Notes: generated by a model not told the origin, from the letters alone. A DNA stretch of 64,000 bases from Streptomyces clavifer (GCA_014651175.1 BMWJ01000005.1:496001-560000); one strand, 5' to 3'. Positions 37,227-46,416 are shown, numbered from the stretch's first letter. Program-made: numbers and translations.

Positions 37227-38012
37227 TCACGGGATACGGGCGACCGCGACGTAGAGTCCGCTCTCCTCGGGCCGGGGGGCGTCGGCGCCGTGGAACCACT
37301 CGGGCGCCGTCACCAGACCCGGCTCGACGATGTCCAGGCCCTCGAAGAAGCGGGCGAACTCGCCGCGGGTGCGCAGGGCGAGCCGGATGCCGCCCCTGCC
37401 GTACTCGGCCGCACCCTCCTCACCCCGCTCGGGGTTCACGTCCGAGGCGCCCTGGGACAGCACCACGTAACTGCCCCGGTGCAGCGTGGCAGCCAGGGTG
37501 CGCACGATGGCGTACGGGTCCTCGTCGTCGGGCAGGAAGTGCAGGAGGCCCAGGAGCGAGAGCGCGACGGGTCGGTCGAAGTCCAGCACCTTGCGGGCGG
37601 CCTCGACGATAGTGCCGGGCTCGCGCACATCGGCGTGGACGTAGTCCGTCGCCCCTTCCGGACTGCTGATCAGCAGGGCCTCCGCATGGCGCAGGACGAT
37701 CGGGTCGTTGTCGCAGTAGACGACGCGGGCCGCCGGATTGATCTCCTGCGCGATCTGGTGCAGATTCGGGGCGGTGGGAATCCCCGTTCCGATGTCGAGG
37801 AACTGGTCGACGCCCTGACCGGCCAGCCACGCCGTCGCGCGGTTCATGAACGCACGGTTCTGGAGCGCCCCGGTCTTCGCTTCCGCCGGAAGGTGCTCGG
37901 CCACCGCCTGGTCCACCGGATAGTTGTCCTTGCCGCCGAGGAGCGAGTCGTAGACCCGTGCCGAGTGGGGCCTGCTGGTGTCGATCGGGGGCTGAGGTAT
38001 CGCGGACGTCAT
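37227..38012 (-). CDS. SAM-dependent methyltransferase, DUF574 type
   Basis: A 261-residue protein. ATG 38012 has GGAG upstream and matches the family start (P-P-I-D-T-S-R-P-H-S-A-R-V-Y-D). The diagnostic block D-S-L-L-G-G-K-D-N-Y-P-V-D is present. The SAM-binding loop is F-L-D-I-G-T-G-I-P-T, followed by V-V-Y-C-D-N-D-P-I-V. This actinomycete-specific family is numerous in Streptomyces and has no defined substrate. Confidence 0.9.
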   Translation of the reverse strand: MTSAIPQPPIDTSRPHSARVYDSLLGGKDNYPVDQAVAEHLPAEAKTGALQNRAFMNRATAWLAGQGVDQFLDIGTGIPTAPNLHQIAQEINPAARVVYCDNDPIVLRHAEALLISSPEGATDYVHADVREPGTIVEAARKVLDFDRPVALSLLGLLHFLPDDEDPYAIVRTLAATLHRGSYVVLSQGASDVNPERGEEGAAEYGRGGIRLALRTRGEFARFFEGLDIVEPGLVTAPEWFHGADAPRPEESGLYVAVARIP

Positions 38013-38111
38013 GACGGGCTCCGTTACAGATGGGGTGGACCGCTCCACCTGCGAAGTCTGCCACAGCAACTCCACTGCGGCGGGCCGGTGTTGCCAGCGA
38101 TGCGCGACGTA

Positions 38112-38146
38112 CGCGGGGCCCCGGGAACGGCTCCCGGGGCCCCGCG
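38112..38146. terminator. Strong hairpin after the lysyl-oxidase-like gene
   Basis: Perfect 15-nt arms (38112-38126 and 38132-38146) with a 5-nt loop lie just past the stop of the leftward lysyl-oxidase-like gene, insulating it from the methyltransferase genes. Confidence 0.75.
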
Positions 38147-38159
38147 CCGACGGGCGTCG

Positions 38160-39929
38160 TCAGTTGGCGTCGACCAGGCCGTGCGCGGGCACGGTCACGG
38201 TACGCGCGCCGGGCTTGCCGCCCAGGACGACCTTGCGCAGTGCGCTGTTGTTGGTCAGGTCGGTCTCCTTGAGCCGCTTCTCCGGGTTGGCGAGCACCTG
38301 GATGTAGTAGGTGCCGTTCGCCAGACCGGTGATGTCGAACGACTGGCCGGGGAGGTCCTGGGTGTACGTGTCACCGGAGCCGACGTCGAGCACCTCCCGC
38401 ACCGAGATCGAGTTCTCCTGGCCGCACGCCGTGGACAGGTCGGTGTTGTACGGGTGCCAGTTGGCGTTCTTCACCGTGTAGTCGACCGCGTCGGTGTTGG
38501 CCAGGCAGAAGGCCTCCTTGCCGCTGCGCACGGTCTCCTTCTGGTCCGCCTTCAGGAGCCGGTAGCTCGCGAAGTCCGTGAAGTGCCAGTGCTCGTGACC
38601 CGGGCGGGGGTCCCACTCCATCGTGCCGGTCGGTGTGTAGCCGACCTGCTTCCCCGAGGCGTCGTAGAAGTACTGGTAGGCGTCCATCAGCTCCTTGCCT
38701 GGGGCGCGGAACCCGTCCACGACCAGCTGCGCCGGTCCCGCGTTCCACACGTTGGCACTGAAGGCCAGGAAGTCCCTGCCCGGAGCGCTCCCGTCACCCT
38801 CGCTGATGGTGATGCCGTAGGCGGGCAGCGAACGCAGATCGGGCTTGGGCACGTTCGGCACCGTGGCCTTGCCGGTCGGGCGCTTCGCCTGGGGCTGCAC
38901 CGCGGGGGCCTGCCGCGAACCGTCGGTGCTTCCCCGGCCGTCACGGCCCTGCGGGGCCCGGAGGGCCTCCCGCTTGAGCGCCCAGGGCAGGGCCGCGGGC
39001 GCGGGTGCGTACGGACCGTGGCCCACGTTGTACGCGGGGCCCGCGCCGTTGGTCGCCGACGCGGGCGCGGGCGAGCGCGGCACGATGTGGCCGGCGTGCC
39101 CGGCCTGCTGCCCGGCCTGCTGCTCGGCCGGGTGGCCGGCCGTGTGCCCGCCGGTGTGGCCGGTTCCGTGTCCGGCCGTGTGGGAGCCGTGGGCGGACCT
39201 GCCGACGGCACCCGCGCCCGACTCCCCGTCGCCGCGCTCGCGCACGGTCACCTTCACCGTCTGCGGCTTGTCGGCGATCTCGAAGAGGTCGCGGTAGCGC
39301 TTGGTCACGGACACCTTCGCGGTGTACTTGCCGACGCCGAGGGCGACCGGCGCGGAGTAGTAGCCCGCGTACGTGTTGGACGCCCAGCCCTTCTCGACGC
39401 CCCAGACCGAGCCGAGCGTGAACGGGTTCACGGGGCAGCTCTCGGGGTACTTCGACGTGGCGGGCGCGTCGGGGCGGATCCGGCCCGACGCGTTGTTCGG
39501 GCAGAACGACTCCGTGCGGTTGATGACGGTCTTGCCGGCCGCGTCCGTGACCGTGATCTTCATGAACCCCGGCAGCCCGGAGAAGTCCTTCACCGTGCCC
39601 TTGGGAAGCGTCCTGGTGATGGTCTTCGTCCCCCGGCGGATCACCTGGGTGGCGACGACGGGGTCCTTGTAGGACTTCCGGGTCACCCGCAGTTCGAACG
39701 GGGAGCCCCCCGCGGTGAGGTACGTGCCCAGATCCAGGTAGACGCCGGGGTCGTCCTTCCAGGAGTCGAGCGTCACCGACTCCGAGGCGGCGATCAGGCC
39801 GAGCCGCGGCGTGGGCGCCGCCATCTTGCCGTCGGGTGCTGCGGCGGCGACACCGGCGATCACGGCGATCGCCGCTCCGGCGGCGACCGCCGGACGCCAC
39901 AGGCGGCTGCGGGGGGTTGTCGTGGTCAT
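38160..39929 (-). CDS. Secreted lysyl-oxidase-like protein with His-rich insert
   Basis: A 589-residue exported protein; the ATG follows GAGGAACG. It has an N-terminal signal-like segment (W-R-P-A-V-A-A-G-A-A-I-A-V-I-A-G-V-A-A-A). Two cysteine pairs lie in an N-terminal beta region (Cys143, Cys165). A His/Gly-rich insert follows at 247-281. The C-terminal ~220 residues match bacterial lysyl oxidases, with the copper-site block M-E-W-D-P-R-P-G-H445-E-H447-W-H449-F. The family oxidises amines through copper and a lysine tyrosylquinone cofactor; whether the cofactor-forming Lys/Tyr pair is intact was not established. A role in cross-linking or modifying cell-surface amines is inferred. Confidence 0.85.
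   Translation of the reverse strand: MTTTTPRSRLWRPAVAAGAAIAVIAGVAAAAPDGKMAAPTPRLGLIAASESVTLDSWKDDPGVYLDLGTYLTAGGSPFELRVTRKSYKDPVVATQVIRRGTKTITRTLPKGTVKDFSGLPGFMKITVTDAAGKTVINRTESFCPNNASGRIRPDAPATSKYPESCPVNPFTLGSVWGVEKGWASNTYAGYYSAPVALGVGKYTAKVSVTKRYRDLFEIADKPQTVKVTVRERGDGESGAGAVGRSAHGSHTAGHGTGHTGGHTAGHPAEQQAGQQAGHAGHIVPRSPAPASATNGAGPAYNVGHGPYAPAPAALPWALKREALRAPQGRDGRGSTDGSRQAPAVQPQAKRPTGKATVPNVPKPDLRSLPAYGITISEGDGSAPGRDFLAFSANVWNAGPAQLVVDGFRAPGKELMDAYQYFYDASGKQVGYTPTGTMEWDPRPGHEHWHFTDFASYRLLKADQKETVRSGKEAFCLANTDAVDYTVKNANWHPYNTDLSTACGQENSISVREVLDVGSGDTYTQDLPGQSFDITGLANGTYYIQVLANPEKRLKETDLTNNSALRKVVLGGKPGARTVTVPAHGLVDAN
39087..39191 (-). repeat. His/Gly-rich repeat in the lysyl-oxidase-like protein
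   Basis: Residues 247-281 carry eight histidines, mostly spaced by four (H247, 250, 254, 258, 262, 266, 278, 281) in H-T-A-G-H / H-T-G-G-H-type units. The regular spacing suggests a metal-holding stretch, plausibly for copper loading. Confidence 0.8.
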
Positions 39930-40368
39930 CGTTCCTCGATTTCCGAATGCCCGGGCGGGCGGCGGAGGAGCTTTGCCAGTGAGATACGAGGAAGCGCCCC
40001 GCAGGTTGTCCGCAGACCCCTGAGTCACGAATCGTTGGCTGAAAACCGGTCGTACGGTGTGGAATGAGACGTTGTCGTGTTGTTTCCGCACCAGGCGGGA
40101 TGCGGTTGTGCTAGCCGAAGGAACGCCGTGACCGTGAACGGGCGGGATCCGGGCGTAGCGAGGTGCGAAGCGGGCAGTGATCCCCTGTCCGCGGCAACCG
40201 GAATATGGGACTACCAGTGAGGAACGCGTTGCTGGATCGGGCACGAACGGGCGCAGGACGAGTCGCGGATACGCTGGTCCAACACCTGTTCCTGCTTGTA
40301 AAACCTATGCGTGGGCCCGAACGGACGTCGGGCCATGGCAGATCCGCACCTAGTACTGGGATGGCGTC
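39930..40368. other. Divergent intergenic region
   Basis: These 439 bp separate the leftward lysyl-oxidase-like gene from the rightward DeoR gene. AT-richer patches near 40025-40085 and 40290-40310 could hold the two promoters. I see no RNA gene or believable open frame. Confidence 0.5.
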
Positions 40369-41130
40369 GTGGGCACCGAGGAACGCCGACGGGGAATACT
40401 CGAAACGGCTCGACGTGACGGTTCGGTCGATGTGAACCGGCTGGCCGAACGGTTCCAGGTGGCCAAGGAGACCATCAGGCGCGATCTGCACATCCTTGAG
40501 GAACACGGTCTGGTCCGACGTACGCACGGCGGTGCGTACCCGGTGGAGAGCGCGGGCTTCGAGACGACCCTGGCGATGCGGACCACCCACCACGTACCGC
40601 AGAAGTCGCGGATCGCGGCGGCGGCCGCCGATCTGCTCGGTGACGCCGAAACGGTCTTCATCGACGAGGGATTCACCCCCCAGCTCATCGCCGAGGCCCT
40701 GCCCCGCGACCGGCCGCTGACCGTGGTCACCGCCTCCCTGGCCGTCGCGACGGTCCTCGCCGACGCCGAGAAGATCGCCGTTCTCCTGCTCGGGGGACGC
40801 GTCCGGAGCAGCACCATGGCCACCGTCGACCACTGGGCCACCCGCATGCTCGCCGACTTCGTCATCGACCTGGCGTACGTCGGCGCGAACGGCATCTCCC
40901 GCCAGTACGGACTCACCACACCGGACCCGACCGTGGGCGAGGTGAAGGCGCAGGCCATGCGCAGCTCCCGCCGCCGCGTCTTCGCGGGCGTCCACACGAA
41001 GTTCGGAGCGGTGAGCTTCTGCCGCTTCGCGGGTGTCGGCGACTTCGAGGCCGTGGTGACCGATACCGGGCTCCCCTCGGCCGAGGCGCAGCGCTACTCG
41101 CTCCTCGGCCCGCACGTGATCCGAGTCTGA
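40369..41130 (+). CDS. DeoR family transcriptional regulator
   Basis: A 253-residue sugar-type repressor with a GTG start. The DeoR N-terminal HTH is complete: E-E-R-R-R-G-I-L-E-T-A-R-R-D-G-S-V-D-V, R-F-Q-V-A-K-E-T-I-R-R-D-L and G-L-V-R-R-T-H-G-G-A. The C-terminal DeoRC effector domain senses sugar phosphates (V-F-I-D-E-G-F-T, G-G-R-V-R, V-G-A-N-G-I-S, T-P-D-P-T-V-G-E-V-K). It sits 118 bp upstream of a polyol transport operon in the same direction, and is its probable regulator. Confidence 0.92.
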   Translation: MGTEERRRGILETARRDGSVDVNRLAERFQVAKETIRRDLHILEEHGLVRRTHGGAYPVESAGFETTLAMRTTHHVPQKSRIAAAAADLLGDAETVFIDEGFTPQLIAEALPRDRPLTVVTASLAVATVLADAEKIAVLLLGGRVRSSTMATVDHWATRMLADFVIDLAYVGANGISRQYGLTTPDPTVGEVKAQAMRSSRRRVFAGVHTKFGAVSFCRFAGVGDFEAVVTDTGLPSAEAQRYSLLGPHVIRV

Positions 41131-41248
41131 GACACCTGCACGTCCCGGGCCCTGCCTCTCCCGGAGGCCGCAGGGCAGCACCACCATGCCCGGAACCGGA
41201 GCCCCCGGCCGGTGCAGCACGAGCCGCTACGACCCATCAGGAGAACCT

Positions 41249-42607
41249 ATGCCCCACCAGCAACGACGCTGTGGGATCCGCCTGCGGGCGGTCGCGGGCA
41301 CTGCAGCGCTGACACTCCTCACCGCGGGGTGCGCCGGAGCAGGCGGCACCTCCTTCGGAGGAGGTGACGCACTGAACGTCCTCATGGTGAACAACCCGCA
41401 GATGGTCGAGCTGCAGAAGCTGACCGCGGAGCACTTCACGGAGGAGACCGGCATCAAGGTCAACTTCACCGTGCTGCCGGAGAACGACGTCCGCGACAAG
41501 ATCAGCCAGGACTTCTCCAACCAGGCGGGTCAGTACGACGTCGGCACCATCAGCAACTTCGAGGTGCCGTTCTTCGCGAAGAACGACTGGCTGCACCCCC
41601 TCGACACGTACGCCGCCGAGGACACCGCCTTCGACCAGGACGACATCCTCAAGCCCCTGCGGGACTCGCTCACCGCCGAGGGCAAGCTCTACGCCGAACC
41701 CTTCTACGGCGAGTCGTCCTTCCTCATGTACCGCAAGGACGTCTTCGAGGAGAAGGGCATGAAGATGCCCGCGCGCCCCACCTGGGAGCAGGTGGCCGGA
41801 CTCGCGGCGCAGGCGGACGGCGCCGAGCGCGGCATGAAGGGCATCTGCCTGCGCGGTCTCCCCGGCTGGGGCGAGGTCATCGCACCCCTGACCACGGTCG
41901 TCAACACCATGGGCGGCACCTGGTTCACCGAGGACTGGGAACCGCGCCTCACCTCACCGGAGTTCAAGAAGGCAACCCGCTTCTACGTGGACCTCGTACG
42001 CGAGCACGGAGAGCGCGGAGCCTCCCAGTCCGGGTACGCCGAGTGCCTCAACAACATGACGCAGGGCAAGACCGCCATGTGGTACGACGCCACGGCGGGC
42101 GCCGGATCGCTGGAGGCGGCCGGCTCCCCGGTGAAGGGGAAGATCGGATACGTACCCGCACCGGTCGAGAAGACCAAGAGCTCGGGCTGGCTCTACACCT
42201 GGGCCTGGGGCATCCAGAAGGCCTCCAAGAAGGCCGACAACGCGTGGAAGTTCGTCTCCTGGGCGTCCAGCAAGGAGTACGAGTCGCTCGTCGGCGAGAC
42301 CAGCGGCTGGGCCAACGTGCCCGCCGGCAAGCGGGCCTCCACGTACGACAACCCCGAATACCTCGAGGCGGCCGGGGCGTTCGCGGACGTCACCGAGCAG
42401 GCCATCGCCGGCGCCGACCCGCTGAACCCGGGCACCCAGCCGCGCCCGACAGCCGGCATCCAGTTCGTGGGCATCCCCGAGTTCACCGACCTCGGCACCA
42501 AGGTCGCGCAGGAGATCAGCGCAGCCATCGCCGGCCGCCAGTCCGTAGACAAGGCCCTGGCCGCCTCCCAGAAGCTGGCCGAGCAGGTCGCCAAGGAGTA
42601 CCGATGA
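41249..42607 (+). CDS. Polyol/sugar ABC transporter substrate-binding lipoprotein
   Basis: A 452-residue lipoprotein; the ATG follows TCAGGAGAAC. A lipobox L-L-T-A-G-C lies near residue 28. The protein has a family-1 extracellular solute-binding fold (L-T-A-E-H-F-T-E-E-T-G-I-K-V-N, G-Q-Y-D-V-G-T-I-S-N, G-E-S-S-F-L-M-Y-R-K-D, A-F-W/A-W-K-F-V-S-W-A-type C-terminal block). Similarity in pattern to SmoE-type sorbitol/mannitol binding proteins and the dehydrogenase in the same operon point to a polyol. It is anchored outside the membrane and delivers ligand to the two permeases. The permease ATG overlaps its stop. Confidence 0.88.
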   Translation: MPHQQRRCGIRLRAVAGTAALTLLTAGCAGAGGTSFGGGDALNVLMVNNPQMVELQKLTAEHFTEETGIKVNFTVLPENDVRDKISQDFSNQAGQYDVGTISNFEVPFFAKNDWLHPLDTYAAEDTAFDQDDILKPLRDSLTAEGKLYAEPFYGESSFLMYRKDVFEEKGMKMPARPTWEQVAGLAAQADGAERGMKGICLRGLPGWGEVIAPLTTVVNTMGGTWFTEDWEPRLTSPEFKKATRFYVDLVREHGERGASQSGYAECLNNMTQGKTAMWYDATAGAGSLEAAGSPVKGKIGYVPAPVEKTKSSGWLYTWAWGIQKASKKADNAWKFVSWASSKEYESLVGETSGWANVPAGKRASTYDNPEYLEAAGAFADVTEQAIAGADPLNPGTQPRPTAGIQFVGIPEFTDLGTKVAQEISAAIAGRQSVDKALAASQKLAEQVAKEYR

Positions 42608-43566
42608 CCACAGCAGTCAGCACCTCACCCGTGTCCCCACCGAAGCCACCGGCACCCGCGCCCCGCAAGAACGGCCCACGGGCCTGGGCCACCAGGGCGC
42701 CGCTCCTGCCCGCACTGGTCTTCCTGATCGTCGTCACCCAGCTGCCGTTCGTGGCGACCCTGGTGATCTCCCTCTTCGACTGGAACTCCCTCAACCCCGA
42801 CAAGCGCAGCTTCAACGGGCTGGAGAACTACGCCTCCGTCTTCACCGACGCGGCGCTGCGCGACTCGGTCCTCACCACGATCCTGCTCACCGCGAGCGTC
42901 GTCATCGCCACCGTGGTCATCGGGCTGGCCCTCGCCCTGCTGCTCGACCGCACGTTCTTCGGCCGCGGCATGGTCCGTACGCTGCTCATCACGCCGTTCC
43001 TGCTCGTCCCCGTCTCCGCCGCCCTGTTGTGGAAGCACGCGCTGTACAACCCCGAGTACGGGCTCCTCAACGGCACGCTCAGCTGGATCGGCGAGCTCTT
43101 CGGCGACACCTCGCCGGCCCAGCCGGACTGGATCGCGGACATGCCCCTGCTCGCGGTCGTGACCGCCCTGGTCTGGCAGTGGACGCCCTTCATGATGCTG
43201 ATCCTGCTCGCCGGACTGCAGAGCCGGCCCGCCGAAGTGGTGGAGGCCGCGCGGCTCGACGGCGCGAGCGCCTGGCAGACCTTCCGCTACCTGACCCTGC
43301 CGCACCTGCGCAGGTACCTCGAGCTCGGCGTCCTGCTCGGCGCCGTCTACATCGTGCAGAACTTCGACGCGGTGTTCACCATCACCGCCGGAGGCCTCGG
43401 CACCGCCAACCTCCCGTACACGATCTACCAGACCTTCTACCAAGCCCACGAATACGGACTGGCGTCCGCCGCGGGAGTCGTCGTCGTGATCGGCACGATC
43501 ATCATCGCCACCTTCGCGCTCCGGACCGTCTGGTCCCTCTTCAGTGAGGAGGCGAACCGCGCATGA
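42604..43566 (+). CDS. ABC transporter permease (polyol), first
   Basis: A 320-residue integral membrane protein starting in the ATGA overlap with the binding protein. Six membrane segments are evident, after a Pro/Lys-rich N-terminus of about 30 residues. The cytoplasmic EAA loop is E-A-A-R-L-D-G-A-S-A-W-Q-T-F-R-Y-L-T-L-P, which docks the ATPase. This is the MalF/SmoF-like half of the channel. Confidence 0.92.
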   Translation: MTTAVSTSPVSPPKPPAPAPRKNGPRAWATRAPLLPALVFLIVVTQLPFVATLVISLFDWNSLNPDKRSFNGLENYASVFTDAALRDSVLTTILLTASVVIATVVIGLALALLLDRTFFGRGMVRTLLITPFLLVPVSAALLWKHALYNPEYGLLNGTLSWIGELFGDTSPAQPDWIADMPLLAVVTALVWQWTPFMMLILLAGLQSRPAEVVEAARLDGASAWQTFRYLTLPHLRRYLELGVLLGAVYIVQNFDAVFTITAGGLGTANLPYTIYQTFYQAHEYGLASAAGVVVVIGTIIIATFALRTVWSLFSEEANRA

Positions 43567-44438
43567 CCGCTGCCACCGTTCCCGCCACCGCGTCCGTTTC
43601 CCGCACCCTGCGACGGGCCAAGCGCCGCTCCACCGCACTGGGCCTGCTGGCCTGGTCGGCAGGACTCGCCTTCTGCCTGCCCGCGCTGTGGATGCTCCTG
43701 ACCTCCCTGCACGCGGAGTCGGACGCGGCGACCAACCCGCCCTCCCTCACCGCGCCCCTGACCCTCGACGGCTACCGCGCCTTCTTCGGCGCCGACACCG
43801 GCGTCACCCCGTGGCCGCCCCTGCTCAACTCCCTGGGCGCCTCGTTCTTCTCCACGGTCCTGGTGCTCCTGCTGGCACTCCCGGCGGCCTACGCGCTCTC
43901 CATCCGGCGCGTCCGCAAGTGGACCGACGTCATGTTCTTCTTCCTCTCCACGAAGATGCTGCCCGTCGTCGCCGGCCTCCTCCCCATCTACCTGTTCGCC
44001 AAGAACGCCGGGATGCTGGACAACATCTGGCTCCTCGTCCTGCTCTACACCTCGATGAACCTGCCGATCGCCGTCTGGATGATGCAGTCCTTCCTCGCGG
44101 ACGTCCCGGTCTCCGTCATCGAGGCCGCCCAGGTCGACGGTGCCCGCCTGCCGACCGTCCTGGCCCGTGTGGTCGCGCCGACGGCCGCCCCCGGAATCGC
44201 CGCCACCGCGCTGATCTGCTTCATCTTCAGCTGGAACGAACTGCTCTTCGCACGGGTGCTCACCGGCGTCGTCGCCCAGACCGCCCCCGTCTTCCTCACC
44301 GGATTCGTCACCAGCCAGGGCCTCTTCCTCGCCCAGCTGTGCGCCGCGTCCGTCGTCGTGTCCCTGCCGGTGCTCGCCGCCGGTTACGCCGCCCAGGACA
44401 AGCTCGTCCAGGGCCTCTCTCTTGGAGCAGTGAAATAA
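43563..44438 (+). CDS. ABC transporter permease (polyol), second
   Basis: A 291-residue MalG/SmoG-like permease overlapping the first by ATGA. It has six membrane segments and an EAA loop (I-E-A-A-Q-V-D-G-A-R-L-P-T-V-L-A-R-V-V-A-P). No ATP-binding gene follows; the next gene, overlapping by one base, is a dehydrogenase. In Streptomyces, MsiK commonly energises several sugar transporters, and is the likely ATPase here. Confidence 0.92.
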   Translation: MTAATVPATASVSRTLRRAKRRSTALGLLAWSAGLAFCLPALWMLLTSLHAESDAATNPPSLTAPLTLDGYRAFFGADTGVTPWPPLLNSLGASFFSTVLVLLLALPAAYALSIRRVRKWTDVMFFFLSTKMLPVVAGLLPIYLFAKNAGMLDNIWLLVLLYTSMNLPIAVWMMQSFLADVPVSVIEAAQVDGARLPTVLARVVAPTAAPGIAATALICFIFSWNELLFARVLTGVVAQTAPVFLTGFVTSQGLFLAQLCAASVVVSLPVLAAGYAAQDKLVQGLSLGAVK

Positions 44439-45427
44439 TGCGGGCAGCGATCATCGAAGCACCTGGCAAGGTTTCCGTCTCCACCGTCCCCGACCCCGCT
44501 CCGGGGCCCCGCGAGGTGGTCGTGGCCGTCGCCTCCGTCGGCCTGTGCGGAACCGACCTGCACATCCTGCAGGGAGAGTTCGCCCCCACCCTGCCCATCG
44601 TCCCGGGCCACGAATTCGCCGGGGAGATCGTCGGCATCGGGCGGGAGGTCACGGAGCTGGCCATCGGCGACCGGGTCGCCGTCGATCCCTCCCTGCACTG
44701 CCACGAGTGCCGCTACTGCCGCATCGGACGAGGCAACCTCTGCGAGCGGTGGGCCGCCATCGGCGTCACCGAGCCGGGCGGTGCCGCCGAGTACGCGGTG
44801 GCACCCGTGGCCAACTGCGTCCGACTGCCCGAGCACATCGACGTGAAGGACGCGGCGCTCATCGAGCCGCTGTCCTGCGCGGTCCGGGGATACGACGTCC
44901 TGAACAGCACCCTGGGCGCCGAGGTGCTGATCTACGGCTCCGGCACCATGGGCCTGATGATGCTGGAACTCGCCAAGCGCACGGGCGCCGCCGGCGTCGA
45001 CATCCTGGACGTCAACCCCGACCGCCTCGCCACGGCGGCCCTCCTCGGCTGCTCCCGGTCCGCGGCCGGGGCCGACGAGCTCGACCGGCCAGGCGGCTGG
45101 GACGTCGTCATCGACGCGACCGGCAACGCCGGCGCCATCCAGGACGGCCTGGGGCGCGTCGCGAAGGGAGGCACCTTCCTCCAGTTCGGAGTGGCCGACT
45201 ACGCGACCAGGGCGGTCATCGAGCCGTACCGCATCTACAACCACGAGATCACCATCACCGGTTCGATGGCGGTCCTGCACAGCTACGAACGCGCCGCCGC
45301 GCTCTTCGCCTCCGGAGTGCTCGACCCGTCCGTCTTCATCAGCGACCGGCTGCCCCTGGAGCAGTACCCGCAGGCCATCGACCGCTTCAAGGCGGGCATC
45401 GGCCGCAAGATCGTGGTGCAGCCGTGA
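44438..45427 (+). CDS. Zinc-dependent polyol/alcohol dehydrogenase
   Basis: A 329-residue medium-chain dehydrogenase. Catalytic zinc ligands are in V-G-L-C-G-T-D-L-H and V-P-G-H-E-F-A-G-E. The structural zinc site is C-H-E-C-R-Y-C-R-I-G-R-G-N-L-C. The cofactor fold begins I-Y-G-S-G-T-M-G-L. It is the metabolic step directly after import: oxidation of a polyol such as sorbitol, mannitol or arabitol to a ketose, which the following kinase can phosphorylate. The exact polyol is not fixed by sequence. Confidence 0.9.
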   Translation: MRAAIIEAPGKVSVSTVPDPAPGPREVVVAVASVGLCGTDLHILQGEFAPTLPIVPGHEFAGEIVGIGREVTELAIGDRVAVDPSLHCHECRYCRIGRGNLCERWAAIGVTEPGGAAEYAVAPVANCVRLPEHIDVKDAALIEPLSCAVRGYDVLNSTLGAEVLIYGSGTMGLMMLELAKRTGAAGVDILDVNPDRLATAALLGCSRSAAGADELDRPGGWDVVIDATGNAGAIQDGLGRVAKGGTFLQFGVADYATRAVIEPYRIYNHEITITGSMAVLHSYERAAALFASGVLDPSVFISDRLPLEQYPQAIDRFKAGIGRKIVVQP

Positions 45428-46338
45428 CGGGTGGGCCCGGCCACGTCCTCGTCCTCGGTGAGGCGCTCATCGACCTCGTGCCGGTGGACGGGGACGGGAA
45501 CGTGCGGGCCGCCCAGTTCGGTGGAGCCCCCGCCAACGTCGCGGTCGGGCTCGCCAGGCTCGGCTCACCCGTCGCCTTCGCCGGCGGGCTGGGCGGTGAC
45601 GGCTTCGCCCGCACCATCGAGGAGCGGATGCGGACGGCGGGGGTGGACCTCGCCCTCTGTGCCCGGTCCGCCCTGCCCACCGCCCTGGCCGTCGCCGACC
45701 CCGGCACCGACGGGACGGGATACCACTTCCACCTCGGGGACACGGCCACCTTCCGGCTGCCGGACCTCTCGGCCCAGGCCGGCCGCTTCGGCGCCGTCTA
45801 CGTGGGCGGGCTCGCGGCGGTCGTGGAACCCGGGGCGGAGGCCGTACGGGCGACGGCCGAGGCGGCTGCCGCGCACTCCCTCCTCGTCGTGGACCCCAAC
45901 GTCCGGGAGGACCGCACCCTGGACCCGGAACGGAGTCTGGCGCTGCTGCGCGAGCTGTGCGGCCTCGCCCATGTCGTCAAGGCCAGCGACGAGGACCTGG
46001 CGCGCCTGTGGCCGGGCGCGGATCCGGAGGACACCTGCGCGGACCTGGCGGCCGACGGCCGGCTCGTGGTCATGACCAGGGGAGCCAGGGGCAGCACGGC
46101 GTACACCCCCACCGCACCGCCGGTGTCGGTGGCGGCCACACCGGTCGAGGTGGTCAACACGATCGGCGCGGGGGACGCCTTCCTCGCGGGCATGCTGAAC
46201 CGCCTGGGCGCGGGAGGTGCCTTCGCGGGCGCGACCGGAGTCCAGGAGGTGGAGGCGATGCTCGCCCACGCCTCCGACGTGGCCGCCTCCGTGTGCGCCC
46301 GGGCGGGCACCGAGCCCCGTGTCCCCACTCATGGCTGA
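45424..46338 (+). CDS. PfkB family sugar kinase
   Basis: A 304-residue kinase with a GTG start overlapping the dehydrogenase stop. PfkB signatures are G-G-A-P-A-N-V-A-V-G-L-A-R-L-G and N-T-I-G-A-G-D-A-F-L-A-G; D-P-N-V-R and V-V-K-A-S-D-E-D-L-A lie between them. As the last gene of the polyol operon it should phosphorylate the ketose from the dehydrogenase (fructose or xylulose are the obvious candidates). It is paralogous to the stand-alone kinase at 17340-18272. A 32-bp palindrome 19 bp after its stop ends the operon. Confidence 0.9.
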   Translation: MTGGPGHVLVLGEALIDLVPVDGDGNVRAAQFGGAPANVAVGLARLGSPVAFAGGLGGDGFARTIEERMRTAGVDLALCARSALPTALAVADPGTDGTGYHFHLGDTATFRLPDLSAQAGRFGAVYVGGLAAVVEPGAEAVRATAEAAAAHSLLVVDPNVREDRTLDPERSLALLRELCGLAHVVKASDEDLARLWPGADPEDTCADLAADGRLVVMTRGARGSTAYTPTAPPVSVAATPVEVVNTIGAGDAFLAGMLNRLGAGGAFAGATGVQEVEAMLAHASDVAASVCARAGTEPRVPTHG

Positions 46339-46356
46339 GGAGCCCTCCCCGTGAAC

Positions 46357-46388
46357 CGCGCACCTCCGCACCGGTGCGGAGGTGCGCG
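46357..46388 (+). terminator. 32-bp perfect palindrome ending the polyol operon
   Basis: Arms 46357-46372 and 46373-46388 are perfectly complementary with no spacer. Its position 19 bp past the kinase stop fits a terminator. It also argues that the following phosphatase gene starts after it, at 46417, and not at the GTG at 46351. Confidence 0.7.
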
Positions 46389-46416
46389 GGGGCGCGGTGG
46401 TGCCCATCCTGACTGT

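Noticed and set aside
40060-40330. Possible tRNA or riboswitch before the DeoR gene
   Set aside because: No cloverleaf, TPsiC-like GGTTCGA or known riboswitch core could be found by eye.
46351-46416. GTG 46351 as start of the SpoIIE phosphatase
   Set aside because: The segment is a perfect 32-bp palindrome that fits a terminator; the family-like sequence begins at 46417.
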